This document shows positions 8,608 through 17,023 of a stretch of DNA of 47,712 nt, one piece after another. The notes below the pieces were generated by a model. The model was not told the origin of the DNA. It saw only the letters and a list, made by a program, of their open reading frames with translations, and ran no database searches. Position 1 is the first letter of the stretch, and each line of letters begins with the position of its first letter. The stretch comes from an uncultured Saprospiraceae bacterium (lineage in GTDB: Bacteria > Bacteroidota > Bacteroidia > Chitinophagales > Saprospiraceae), in contig CALDUB010000195.1 of assembly GCA_937923465.1 (NCBI GenBank), positions 1 to 47,712 of the forward strand, written 5' to 3'. The position numbers and the translations under genes are program-made.

Positions 8608-8634
8608 TGAAATATGAAATATGAAATATGAAAA
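8608..8634. repeat. Heptamer tract, TGAAATA word, starting at a stop codon
   Basis: Three perfect TGAAATA units and a partial fourth begin directly after the TGA stop of the protease gene at 8605-8607. The same word, in reverse complement (TTCATAT), forms the tract at 28224-28253 just before uvrB. Confidence 0.9.
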
Positions 8635-8699
8635 TTTACTGCTAGCATCTTTGATTGAAAAATAAATAAGTCTCTAATTTTTCTTTTTATTGGATAACG

Positions 8700-8864
8700 T
8701 AAGTGCGTGACATTATTTATGTGGGTAAATTTGAGAGAGAGATTTTTTTGTTAGTTTTCTTTTAAAAATCGTTGCATGGTCTGTATCACGCAACTATTTT
8801 TAAGAGGAAAATAACGGAAAAAAAATCTTCTCAAAATACCCAGATAAATAGTATTACGCACTTA
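8700..8864. repeat. 165-bp imperfect palindromic element
   Basis: The ends are TAAGTGCGT (8700-8708) and ACGCACTTA (8856-8864). The arms stay complementary with scattered mismatches almost to the centre, for example ATTTATGTGGGTA against TACCCAGATAAAT and TCGTTGCATG against CACGCAACTA around the loop near 8780. It has no coding capacity. Its size and internal pattern resemble the palindrome at 32318-32478, suggesting one dispersed family, possibly a MITE-like non-autonomous element. Confidence 0.75.
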
Positions 8865-8878
8865 TAAGCTAAAGCAGT

Positions 8879-8899
8879 CGTAATTCGTACCCCGTCTCA
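8879..8899. repeat. Short heptamer tract, CGTAnnn word
   Basis: The units are CGTAATT, CGTACCC and CGTCTCA in 7-base phase. They lie between the 165-bp palindrome and the tonB terminator. Only two units are good matches. Confidence 0.5.
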
Positions 8900-8917
8900 T
8901 AATATTTAGTAAAATAC

Positions 8918-8953
8918 AAAAAGCGATTGCCTGTTATAGACAATCGCTTTTTT
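8918..8953 (-). terminator. Intrinsic terminator of tonB
   Basis: The stem AAAAGCGATTG pairs with CAATCGCTTTT over 11 bp with an 11-base loop. T-runs lie on both outer sides. It sits 25 bp past the tonB stop on the minus strand and could also stop plus-strand transcripts. Confidence 0.85.
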
Positions 8954-8977
8954 ATTGTGCAACAGAGTTGCTAAATT

Positions 8978-9883
8978 TTACTCTAATTTAAACTTCACAG
9001 GAAGGTTAAAGTAAACTGGTACTGTACGTCCACGCTGCTTTCCTGGTTTCCACTTTGGCATCATATTAACGACGCGCATAGCTTCTGCACCACATCCTGC
9101 TTTGATATCACGAAGAATTTCTGGTTCTTTAACGTTACCATTTTTATCAACGACAAAACGAATAACAACCGTTCCTTCTACACCATTTTCGCGGGCGATA
9201 GGTGGATATTTGATGTTCTTATAGATGAACTTCAACATCTCGCCTTGAGCACATGCTTTAATTTCTTCTTTGCTTCCTTTGCTTTCGCAATCAGCAGAAA
9301 GGAAACGAGGCATATCCTCAACTACCTTAAAGATTTCCTCCACTTCCGGTGGTGGTGGTGGTGGTGGTGGTGGTGGCGGCGGAGGTGGAGCTTCTTCTAC
9401 TGGCTCTGGCTCTTCGACCACAGTCTCTTCATCGATAGATTGGTCAACGAACTCAGGTTCGTCTTCTTCCAATAATTCTTCTTCAGGTACCTCTTCAATC
9501 ACCGGTGGTGGTGGTGGCGGAGGTGGCGGAGGAGGTTCTGCGGTACGAGGCGGCTCAATCATGATGTCGTCGTCCATTTCCATTGCCCCTTCGGGAATGA
9601 AAACCTTCTCCTCAAAAGTTGTCCAGCTAAAGGCAAGAACTGTCAATAAAAAAGACAGTGCCAAACCACCTAACAAGAAAGTATTACTCCAACGGAAAGC
9701 GTCTGCCTCCGGGTACTTTCCGCGTTTAAGTAGCGGCGAATCATTGCCCTCGTACAATGCAGCTAGCGATTCAGGACTGTTGCCACCGAATTTGTTACGC
9801 AGAAATAAAATAACTGCAATAACAAGTACAACGACACCGATTACAAGTCCCAACAAAGTGCTACCGTTAAATGCTAAATCCAT
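8978..9883 (-). CDS. tonB: TonB energy transducer with two long polyproline runs
   Basis: It transmits proton-motive force from an ExbB/ExbD-type motor to outer-membrane receptors. Of its 301 residues, hydrophobic segments lie at 10-28 and 69-88, so it has one more than the usual single TonB anchor. Polyproline runs at 117-127 and 166-179 are separated by an acidic linker. The C-terminal TonB domain (about 205-301) has the KYPPIARENGVEGTVVIRF and MPKWKPGKQRG motifs. The two proline runs come from CCA/CCG-type triplet repeats (GGT repeats on plus, 9348-9390 and 9503-9535), which could change length by slippage. VanZ-like and gcvH genes lie upstream on the same strand, but no ExbBD gene is near. 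Confidence 0.93.
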   Translation of the reverse strand: MDLAFNGSTLLGLVIGVVVLVIAVILFLRNKFGGNSPESLAALYEGNDSPLLKRGKYPEADAFRWSNTFLLGGLALSFLLTVLAFSWTTFEEKVFIPEGAMEMDDDIMIEPPRTAEPPPPPPPPPPPVIEEVPEEELLEEDEPEFVDQSIDEETVVEEPEPVEEAPPPPPPPPPPPPPPEVEEIFKVVEDMPRFLSADCESKGSKEEIKACAQGEMLKFIYKNIKYPPIARENGVEGTVVIRFVVDKNGNVKEPEILRDIKAGCGAEAMRVVNMMPKWKPGKQRGRTVPVYFNLPVKFKLE

Positions 9884-10065
9884 GCTTAACGAGGTTTGTT
9901 AGTTAAAATTGATGATTTCCGTTTTAAAGCTTTAGAAAACAATAATTTACAAATTTTGCTTGTTCTTTTCCCTTTTTACTTCGTTATTCGTCAGTCAAGT
10001 AGCCATGCTATTATCCTTCCTTATGCCTTGTTAAAAGAAAAATTACTGCGCCAAATTGCTGCAAC

Positions 10066-10425
10066 TTATTTTTTACTAAACCCTTTGTTGAAATATGAAA
10101 AAATAATCCAACCTAAAATAGAACCGACAGTGTTTGCTACAACATCTCCCCACTCGAAAAATCGATAAGGAAAAAATGTTTTTTGGAGAATCTCCATAAG
10201 CAAACCGTATAAAGCACTCGAAGAAACTATCACGATAATAATACGTAAAGTCAACTCTTTCACGCTTTTGTAGGCTCGAAGCGCAAGATACACTAAAACT
10301 CCGTAAACAAAAAGATGCGCGAGTTTATCCGGTTCAAAAAAATTGGTTTCAGGCAAATTTGGACTAGGTCCGATAGACAAAGCCAAAATAAATAATGCCC
10401 AAAGGATTGGATAATATACTTTCAA
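10066..10425 (-). CDS. VanZ-like family membrane protein
   Basis: This is a small integral membrane protein of 119 residues with about four hydrophobic segments. The family signatures are DKLAHLFVYGVL (33-44), YGLLMEILQ and FEWGDVVANTVGSILGW. The biochemical role of most VanZ-like proteins is unknown; some relate to teicoplanin resistance or cell-envelope traits. The start is a TTG at 10423-10425, preceded closely by an in-frame stop, so there is no better choice. A 9-bp hairpin (10428-10449) sits immediately upstream. It lies downstream of gcvH on the same strand, an arrangement I recall from other Bacteroidota. Confidence 0.85.
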   Translation of the reverse strand: MKVYYPILWALFILALSIGPSPNLPETNFFEPDKLAHLFVYGVLVYLALRAYKSVKELTLRIIIVIVSSSALYGLLMEILQKTFFPYRFFEWGDVVANTVGSILGWIIFSYFNKGFSKK

Positions 10426-10593
10426 ATTTCAAAAAACGCTTTTTGAAATAGTTATTCAGTTGACAGTTGTCTATTGTTCGTCTATTTTGACTTTACACTT
10501 GACGCTGTCTCCTTTCTAAACTGTTTCTATTATTAAAGATGCGACTACCTTTTATTTTGGTGTATGCATCTATGATATTTTTTATAAAAAAGA

Positions 10594-10983
10594 TTATGCT
10601 ACTAATTCTTCGTAAGCTGCGGCGTCCATTAAGTCAGCTACTTCGTCTTCATTTGATAGCTCAATTTTGATAACCCAGCCAGCACCATAAGGGTCGCTAT
10701 TGATTAATGTAGGGTCATCGCCGTCGCTTTCATCTAAAGCTGAGTTAAACTCAATTACTTTACCTGATAGAGGCATAAATAGGTCAGATGTAGTTTTTAC
10801 AGCTTCTACTGTACCAAATACTTCATCTTTGTCCAATTCTTCGTCTACAGACTCTACTTCAACATAGACTAATTCGCCTAATTCGCCTTGGGCAAAATCC
10901 GTGATGCCGACAGTTGCAATGTTTCCTTCAATACGCACCCACTCGTGCTCTTTCGTATATTTTAATTCGGCAGGAAAGTTCAT
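10594..10983 (-). CDS. gcvH: Glycine cleavage system H protein
   Basis: This is the lipoyl carrier that shuttles the aminomethyl group between the P, T and L proteins of glycine cleavage in the cytoplasm. Its 129 residues are the normal family length. The lipoylated lysine is Lys63 in [16 protein letters not shown], and the N-terminal [14 protein letters not shown] is typical. No gcvP or gcvT is near, so the system is dispersed. The TATTTTTG at 11091-11098 on the minus strand may be its promoter, leaving a leader of about 100 nt with an inverted repeat. Confidence 0.96.
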   Translation of the reverse strand: MNFPAELKYTKEHEWVRIEGNIATVGITDFAQGELGELVYVEVESVDEELDKDEVFGTVEAVKTTSDLFMPLSGKVIEFNSALDESDGDDPTLINSDPYGAGWVIKIELSNEDEVADLMDAAAYEELVA

Positions 10984-11011
10984 TTTTAATTTGATTTTAT
11001 ATCTACAACAA

Positions 11012-11098
11012 AACTCTGTTTTGCTTGATTTAGTTAGCTGATTAGTTACCGCGTAAACAGTCTCGAAGCAAAACTCCGAGTTACGTCGCCCAAAAATA
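11012..11098 (-). promoter_or_regulatory. gcvH leader: inverted repeat and candidate -7 element
   Basis: The arms at 11012-11030 (core GTTTTGCTT) and 11063-11082 (core AAGCAAAAC) form a dyad with about 30 bases between. On the minus strand TATTTTTG (11091-11098) matches TAnnTTTG, but no good -33 box was seen. The RNA leader would begin with the hairpin. It does not match a glycine riboswitch that I can recognise. 11099-11282 is AT-rich with nothing evident. Confidence 0.4.
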
Positions 11099-11282
11099 GA
11101 TTTTTTTTTATAATACTTGACTCTTATCCAAGACGAACTAACACTTTTTTATTTTAATAAAGTGTATATATTTAACAATCAAACACTTGTGTAACATTTT
11201 TATATATTAATAATTCAGCTTATTAGGAATAATCTCTTCAACTATATCAAACAAGCAATGATTATACAACACAAGAGAGAAT

Positions 11283-11459
11283 CAAAAAAGCAAAGAACAT
11301 ATCGTTCTTTGACAAATCCCCCCGCGTTGCGGGACAAGCAGTGATTGAGAAAAAATAAGAGTTCAAAACTCAAGCGAAATTTGAGCTTCTTATTTTTTCT
11401 CAATCACATTTCACGGGATTTGTCAGAGAACCGAACATAAGACGGTCCTTTGCTTTTTG
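11283..11459. repeat. Long palindromic repeat, copy 2 with extended arms
   Basis: The 67-bp core (11341-11407) has perfect 20-bp arms, GTGATTGAGAAAAAATAAGA and its complement. Further out, TTTGACAAATCCC (11308-11320) pairs with GGGATTTGTCAGA (11415-11427), and CAAAAAAGCAAAG pairs with CTTTGCTTTTTG at the ends. Smaller hairpins lie inside the left arm (CAAAGAAC/GTTCTTTG at 11291-11311, CCCGC/GCGGG near 11320-11333). The element ends 24 bp from the stop of the DUF3108 gene and could act as its 3' hairpin. Confidence 0.8.
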
Positions 11460-11482
11460 CATATATTAGTATGTAACAATAA

Positions 11483-12343
11483 CTATCTCTCTACCCTAGC
11501 GGTCATATCATGACGCAATCCTTTATATTCTTTCAATACAGCCTTGACAGAACCAACAGCAAGTGGTGCACCAATCAATAAAGGAAGTTTATTTTTATCA
11601 TCACTCACCCAGATATCCATTTGAGCATCTTCCTCAAAGAAATCGCCCGCAGTTACTTCTGGACTAAATTTAATTGTCTTGAACTTACCTAGACCTTTTA
11701 TCTTTTTCTCTTCATCTTTTCCATCGTAGATAACCGTCATCGGCCACTCAGCTTTATCCATAAATATTTTGACAGGTACACGTCCGCCTATTGGCATATT
11801 TTCATAATCTAGATTTCGCGCAAAGTATATCACAGACAAAATGTCGTGCATACAATTGTCAATATCCATTTCTTTGTTCTCGTGAATATTATCTTTTGCA
11901 CGCCCACGTGTAATACTTGCTTTACTATTTGCTTGGTCTAAAATAGTCTTATCATATAAGGTGTATCCGCCCTCTCTTACATCTCGCACAGACATATTAG
12001 GCAGCAGAGTTTCCTTACTAATATAGCTTTCGTAGCGGTCTCGCACTTTAAAAAACCATTCGTAAGAGGAATAAGTACGACCGTCCACAGAGATGCGATA
12101 GACATCTCCAAAGTCTGCTATTTTGAAAACAGCTTCGCCGGCAGGTATCCAAATGAAATTTAGATTATAGTATAACTTATAGGTAATCTCCTCCCCTGTT
12201 TGAAAAGTGCTATTCTCTGTGTGACAAAGGTCAATAGCAGTACTTTGCTTATTTTCAGGTGCTGTACTCTTAGAAAAAGTTGCTAAAAACAACAAAGGGA
12301 TAACGGCTGCTAAAAAGGGGATTCTTTTGCTAATTCTACTCAT
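11483..12343 (-). CDS. DUF3108-family exported protein
   Basis: This is a predicted periplasmic or outer-membrane-associated protein of 286 residues. A hydrophobic N-terminus (8-24) is followed by the conserved opening FQTGEEITYKLYYNLNFIWIPAGEAVF, which is typical of DUF3108. Later motifs include the DGRTYSSYEWFFKVRDRYESY region, and the C-terminal part ends in VGSVKAVLKEY. The family is widespread in Bacteroidota and its function is not established. It is divergent from the M48 protease gene, with a 390-bp gap between them. Confidence 0.85.
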   Translation of the reverse strand: MSRISKRIPFLAAVIPLLFLATFSKSTAPENKQSTAIDLCHTENSTFQTGEEITYKLYYNLNFIWIPAGEAVFKIADFGDVYRISVDGRTYSSYEWFFKVRDRYESYISKETLLPNMSVRDVREGGYTLYDKTILDQANSKASITRGRAKDNIHENKEMDIDNCMHDILSVIYFARNLDYENMPIGGRVPVKIFMDKAEWPMTVIYDGKDEEKKIKGLGKFKTIKFSPEVTAGDFFEEDAQMDIWVSDDKNKLPLLIGAPLAVGSVKAVLKEYKGLRHDMTARVER

Positions 12344-12569
12344 AATATTTTTTTATGACTAAAAGAACGAAGAAAATCTTCATTTCACTTTTAATGAACG
12401 CGTAAGTATTGTGTATTAGTCTTTTGTTAAAGACGATAATTATACTATCAGGTTACAATTTCTTGAGGGTTTCTCTACTTTATACTTTATACATTCTTCT
12501 CAAGAAGAAGCCTTTTACAGCAACTGAATCGCTGCCCCCATAATACTTAAATAGCAAATTTTACGTTAT

Positions 12570-12638
12570 TAGAGTATACTCTATAAAACCTAAATTTAAG
12601 ACCTATTTCGAATCCGACTAAAAAAGGTCTTATCTTTG
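12570..12638 (+). promoter_or_regulatory. Promoter with operator-like dyads for the M48 protease gene
   Basis: TATCTTTG (12631-12638) is a good -7 element. TTTC (12606-12609) stands near the -33 position. An 8-bp dyad, TAAGACCT (12597-12604) and AGGTCTTA (12625-12632), brackets the -33 region and overlaps the -7 box, as an operator would. A perfect 14-bp palindrome, TAGAGTATACTCTA, lies just upstream at 12570-12583. The remaining part of 12344-12733 shows nothing else I can name. Confidence 0.5.
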
Positions 12639-12733
12639 CTATATAAGTACTAGTAAACTTAACCTTATGTGTAAAGTTAAGTAAATGAGAGATACTATAC
12701 ATATAATTTTTTTATCAAACTCCTCACTTCATT

Positions 12734-14155
12734 TTGACGAAACTACTTATTCAAAAGCCTTTACGAGTTATTCAATTGATAGTTATAAGCATACTCTTTT
12801 TCAGTCAATCGCTTATTTCTCAAGAACAGACAGCAATAACTACTGCTTATGTCCCTGTTCCTTACTATCCTATTAATTTAGATTCTCTTACAGCGCAATA
12901 TCGTAAAGAATACAACTCTTCAATAAAAGAGTATGAAGGGAATTATAAAGATAAAACAAAAGAAATTTACGAAGGAAGATTTTCACGAATAAAAGAACAA
13001 TTAGCAAATGGGGATTTTTACTTTAATCCTATTATTGATACTTATTTTCAAAATATCTTACAAGAAATCATACGTGGTAATCCAGAGTTAAATAAGCACA
13101 CCTTAAGACTTTTCGTCTCTCGTGATGAATATCCAAATGCCTACTGTCGTGGTGACGGCACCTTAATTTTCAACCTTACTTTGCTGCGTTTCTTAGACAA
13201 TGAAGACCAAATTGCCTTTATCATTGCTCACGAAATAGCGCACCAAACTTTTGACCATGTTTGTACCGCTATTAATAAAAGAACCGAGTATATCTACTCC
13301 AAAGAGACGAAAAAGAAATTAAAAGAAATTAATAAAAATCCTTACAATCGCTATACGAATACTGTCGAACTATATAAAGAATATATTTTCGACGACCGCC
13401 GACATAGTCGTTTGCACGAGTCGGATGCAGATGACATGGGATTGACCTATATAAAGAATACGAAGTATAATCCTTTAGCTTCTGTCGAAACTCTAAAAAT
13501 TCTAGATACCGTTGATGAACAGCCTGAAGAAGCTTCATTTAACATTAAAAATGTATTCGATAATCCTGCCTTTCCTTTTCAAGATAAATGGTTAAAAGAA
13601 AAAGAGACCATCGGCTTTTTTATGGGGTCAGACGATACAGAAGAGAAAATATTGGTAAAGGATTCATTGAAAACACATCCAGACTGTCAGAAAAGAATTG
13701 CCTTGGTTAGTGAGAAGTTACCGCCTTTTGATACAGCGGCTGCGCGTAAAATTGTTTTCACAGACGAGTTTGCCAAAATGTACACTTATAGCGAATTTGA
13801 GCAAGTAGCCAATTTTTATTATTACAATCAAACAGGAAAATCTCTCTATACAGCGTTGTGTTTACTCAAAAAATATCCTGATGATGCCTGGTTATATACT
13901 CAAATTAGTAGAACTCTACTAGAGTTAACGGAGGCACAGGAGAACCATCAGTTATCACAAATTTTGGAATTCCCAGCAAGTTATCACGCCAAGCCTTATA
14001 AAGATTTTTTGACTTTCATAAGAAAATTGCGACTGCGCGAGATGGCACTCCTCAACCATCATTTCACACAAAAATATCAAGAAAAATTTCCCGATTACGC
14101 TCCTTTAGAAGAACTCGCGGAGGAAGTGAGAACGGTAGCAGTTCGTTTAAAATAA
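12734..14155 (+). CDS. M48-family zinc metalloprotease, exported
   Basis: This is a periplasmic or envelope-associated protease of 473 residues. A signal-like segment lies at about 10-29 (ending SLISQ). Zinc motif HEIAH (166-170) sits in AFIIAHEIAHQTFDH, and the third ligand is Glu229 in LHESDADDMGL. The C-terminal half is helical, without a clear second domain. The start used is a TTG at 12734, as no in-frame ATG precedes the signal segment. Some M48 exoproteases act in outer-membrane quality control (BepA-like), but the TPR domain of BepA is not evident. Confidence 0.85.
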   Translation: MTKLLIQKPLRVIQLIVISILFFSQSLISQEQTAITTAYVPVPYYPINLDSLTAQYRKEYNSSIKEYEGNYKDKTKEIYEGRFSRIKEQLANGDFYFNPIIDTYFQNILQEIIRGNPELNKHTLRLFVSRDEYPNAYCRGDGTLIFNLTLLRFLDNEDQIAFIIAHEIAHQTFDHVCTAINKRTEYIYSKETKKKLKEINKNPYNRYTNTVELYKEYIFDDRRHSRLHESDADDMGLTYIKNTKYNPLASVETLKILDTVDEQPEEASFNIKNVFDNPAFPFQDKWLKEKETIGFFMGSDDTEEKILVKDSLKTHPDCQKRIALVSEKLPPFDTAAARKIVFTDEFAKMYTYSEFEQVANFYYYNQTGKSLYTALCLLKKYPDDAWLYTQISRTLLELTEAQENHQLSQILEFPASYHAKPYKDFLTFIRKLRLREMALLNHHFTQKYQEKFPDYAPLEELAEEVRTVAVRLK

Positions 14156-14219
14156 ACAATCATAGGTAATTACAACACTGTACATTTCCCATTAACTTAA
14201 TACTTAATAAATCTAACTC

Positions 14220-15776
14220 ATGTTTAAAAAATCATTTTACAGCTTTTTGATAGCTGTCCTTCTTGTGTCCGTCACATCTGTGACGAGTTTTGCACAAAGC
14301 AGTTCTTTTTCTGGCATTTCGAAAATGCAACTAAAGAATGCTAGCCCAATAATGGAAGATGGGCAAGTACGAGGCTACTACATTTTTTATCGTGTCGAGA
14401 AAAAAGACCGCAAGACGGTTAGCTACAAAATCCAATTTTTGAACGAAAACTTGGAAAAAACAGGTAGCAAGAGTATCACAGGTACACCTTATTTAAGTCT
14501 AATTGAGGCTTCTTATAATGGTACTAATGTCATGCTGAAGTTCTTGGATACTAGAGAGAGAAAATATACTTTTCGTCAATACGACCGTGCAGGTGAGCAG
14601 GTCAGTAGAAAAAGTAAGGAATATGACCGCAAAGATATCATAGCGAGTACAGCTTACTCTGCTGGCAATACTGGTAACGGTGCTCTTTTCCCCGTTAATG
14701 GTAAAGGTTTTCTAAATATCTCGGGTAAAAAATTCAAGAAAATTGGTTACGAAATCAATTTCTATCCTAACTCAAAAGAGGTGCGCGGTTGGACTTATAA
14801 GTCAGACCCCGAAGAAAAAGCGACACGTTACGCGGAAATCTTGGGTGCAAATGAAGACATCGTTTTAATTTCTATCGCAAGTTTTGAAGGAATATCAATG
14901 AAAGCTTTGACTAACTATGTCGTAGGTATTGATGTCAAAACGGGAAAACAAGTTTTTGAAAAACCTCTTTCTAAGGATGATTTAAATGTCATCGTCAGTA
15001 ACGGATTTATAGATGAAGACGCTAAAGAATTCACTATTTTCGGAACTTACTTTGGAGAATCTGGTGATGCTTATAAGAAAAACGGAGAAGGTTTGTACTC
15101 TGTTTCTTTTGATTTTGAAGGTAATCTTCTCAAAGAAAAAATCAACCTTTGGGAGAAAGACTTCGGCAAACTTTTACCTGTGAGCAAAAAAGGGAAAATG
15201 GCCGACTTAGGCTATTTTTATATGCACGATGTTTTTAAAACTGCCGACGGGCGTATTTTTGCTTTTGGAGAGCAATATCGTAAAGCTGCCAGTGGTGCTG
15301 GTATCGCAATGAATATTCTTGCTGGTGGTGGACGCTCAGGTGTGTCCGTCGTTAAGATTGTAGTTGAGGACATGCTGTTCTTTGAGTTCACACCTGGCTT
15401 TGAGTTGAAAAAAGTTGAGTTCTTTGATAAGAGTAAATCTAATTTTAGCTTACCAGAAGGTTATGGTGGCGTAAAAGCTTTCAAGCTGGGACAAATTGTT
15501 GATGCATACGGAGGTTTTGACTATTTCTATAAAACAGAAAACAAAGAAGAAAACTCCGTTTCTGTTATCTACCGTGACTGGAATCGCGAAGAAAGACAAT
15601 CAGAAGTTCACTCGGTTACTTACGCAGGAGGAGACTTTGCAACAGATATGATGCCTATCGAAACTGAAGCAAAAAGATACCGCTTGATGCGTGGAAAAGA
15701 AGGACACATTATCATCATGGAGTATTTCAAAAAAGAAAAGAAATTGAATGTTAGAATGGAGAAATTTAATTTCTAA
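14220..15776 (+). CDS. Exported protein of unknown function
   Basis: This 518-residue protein has a signal peptide (1-25, ending TSFAQ). The mature part is rich in beta-strand-like repeats of the form G-x-hydrophobic-x-Y with many Lys/Glu (for example GYYIFYRVEKKDRKTVSYKI), consistent with a beta-propeller or sandwich. There is no T9SS sorting domain at the C-terminus (ends LNVRMEKFNF). I do not recognise the family. It follows the M48 gene by 64 bp on the same strand and could be co-transcribed, though TACATTTC near 14186 might be its own promoter. Confidence 0.75.
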   Translation: MFKKSFYSFLIAVLLVSVTSVTSFAQSSSFSGISKMQLKNASPIMEDGQVRGYYIFYRVEKKDRKTVSYKIQFLNENLEKTGSKSITGTPYLSLIEASYNGTNVMLKFLDTRERKYTFRQYDRAGEQVSRKSKEYDRKDIIASTAYSAGNTGNGALFPVNGKGFLNISGKKFKKIGYEINFYPNSKEVRGWTYKSDPEEKATRYAEILGANEDIVLISIASFEGISMKALTNYVVGIDVKTGKQVFEKPLSKDDLNVIVSNGFIDEDAKEFTIFGTYFGESGDAYKKNGEGLYSVSFDFEGNLLKEKINLWEKDFGKLLPVSKKGKMADLGYFYMHDVFKTADGRIFAFGEQYRKAASGAGIAMNILAGGGRSGVSVVKIVVEDMLFFEFTPGFELKKVEFFDKSKSNFSLPEGYGGVKAFKLGQIVDAYGGFDYFYKTENKEENSVSVIYRDWNREERQSEVHSVTYAGGDFATDMMPIETEAKRYRLMRGKEGHIIIMEYFKKEKKLNVRMEKFNF

Positions 15777-15794
15777 TTTCAATTAAATCTTTGT

Positions 15795-15838
15795 AAAAAA
15801 TAAGGCAACAATCTAAACGATTGTTGCCTTATTTTTTT
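15795..15838. terminator. Strong bidirectional intrinsic terminator
   Basis: AAAAAATAAGGCAACAATC pairs with GATTGTTGCCTTATTTTTT across a 5-base loop. The U-run is present on both strands. It separates the convergent exported-protein gene and the flippase-like gene. Confidence 0.93.
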
Positions 15839-15852
15839 GCTTTTTACAAACC

Positions 15853-16902
15853 TTACTTCTCTTGATACCCTAAAGATTTCATCACATTCGTCTGCAATAT
15901 AAAGATTGCTCCGATTAATGCTGGAACGGTTAAATTTATTACAAAAAGCGTAAACGTAGCCGCTAATATATCTATCGGTACATCAGAAAATGAACTCCAT
16001 ACTTTTATAGCAATTGGACCGCGCGCCAATAGCCCTACGACAGGTGGCAAAGGTATACTGGTTTGCATTAAATAAATGGTAGCAATACCTGCAAAAGCCG
16101 TAAAGAAAGGAACTTCAATACCAAAAAAGCGCAGCATTAAATAATACTGAAATGTATAGGTTAGGTAGCGAACAAAGGCAAAACCTAAGGTGCCCATTAA
16201 TTCTCGGCGCGTATATTTATTCAACACACGAAGGTGTCTCAGATATTTTTTAGCAAATTTTGGAAAAGGAATTCTGCGTGCTATCGGGACAATTAGGTCT
16301 ATATTAAAAAAACCAAAAAGCATAAGCGTAATTCCTACGCCTCCAAAAAAGATTAATAGCAACAAAAACTCCTGTGGAATATCATAAATATAACCTGCAA
16401 AAAAAAGCAATCCAATGAGTCCCATCGAGAGTAAAACCAATAATTGACTAAAACTCCCCACTACTGTGGCTATCGCTGCATTCCAATTATCTTTAGCCTC
16501 CACTAATAAAATTCGACCACCGTACTCTCCTACCCGATTGGGTGTAAAGATAGAGACTGTGACACCAGCCAAAGTTGCCGCGTAAACTTGCCAAAAGGAA
16601 TAGGATGTGAATTTTTGGATGAGGACGTGCCATTTTCGAGTTTCAAATCCCCAATTGACGGGGACTAAAATGACGACAATTAAAAGCCAGATGACATTGT
16701 TTCCTTGAAAGTGTTGAAGAAAAGAAGTCCACATCTCTGCGACATCTTCTTTTGCAAATACTTGTTGATAAATCGCCCAGAGCAACAAGGCAACTATGGT
16801 TGCTTTGACGATAAAATTGATGTGTCTATTGGCTAGTAATTTTTTCAAATGATATCTACTCGTTGGTGATGTGTGGCTTTTGTTGTCAAAAAAACAACTC
16901 AT
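15853..16902 (-). CDS. Flippase-like membrane protein (lysylphosphatidylglycerol synthase TM region family)
   Basis: This 349-residue polytopic membrane protein resembles the transmembrane part of MprF/AglD (PF03706, UPF0104). At least seven hydrophobic segments are visible. Family-typical segments include NWGFETRKWHVLI (about 83-95), GVTVSIFTPNRVGEYGGR (113-130) and PLPPVVGLLARGPIA near 285. It has no catalytic synthase domain, so a lipid or polyprenyl-sugar flipping role is the usual guess. Its start region overlaps no other gene. The next gene upstream on the same strand has its own terminator. Confidence 0.85.
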   Translation of the reverse strand: MSCFFDNKSHTSPTSRYHLKKLLANRHINFIVKATIVALLLWAIYQQVFAKEDVAEMWTSFLQHFQGNNVIWLLIVVILVPVNWGFETRKWHVLIQKFTSYSFWQVYAATLAGVTVSIFTPNRVGEYGGRILLVEAKDNWNAAIATVVGSFSQLLVLLSMGLIGLLFFAGYIYDIPQEFLLLLIFFGGVGITLMLFGFFNIDLIVPIARRIPFPKFAKKYLRHLRVLNKYTRRELMGTLGFAFVRYLTYTFQYYLMLRFFGIEVPFFTAFAGIATIYLMQTSIPLPPVVGLLARGPIAIKVWSSFSDVPIDILAATFTLFVINLTVPALIGAIFILQTNVMKSLGYQEK

Positions 16903-16958
16903 TTTCTAACAGCAGCACAAGAACGCAAGAATTATCATATTATTTATAAATTTAATAC

Positions 16959-17000
16959 AAAAAAGGAGCATTCTCTTTTAAAAGAATACCCCTTCTGTTT
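16959..17000 (-). terminator. Probable terminator of the SPOR-domain gene
   Basis: On the minus strand the arms AGGGGTATTCT and AGAATGCTCCTTTTTT pair imperfectly around TTTTAAAAG, followed by a T-run. It lies 24 bp past the stop at 17024. Confidence 0.6.
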
Positions 17001-17023
17001 ATTTTTGTCATTAATGACTTCGC

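Noticed and set aside
8700-8864. Insertion sequence
   Set aside because: Palindromic, but no transposase frame and no clear target-site duplication; kept only as a repeat.
9270-9902. Plus-strand open frame encoding polyglycine and serine
   Set aside because: It is the complement of the tonB proline codons; no start signal or recognisable protein.
11012-11082. Glycine riboswitch in front of gcvH
   Set aside because: Only a simple inverted repeat is present; the conserved glycine aptamer core was not recognised.
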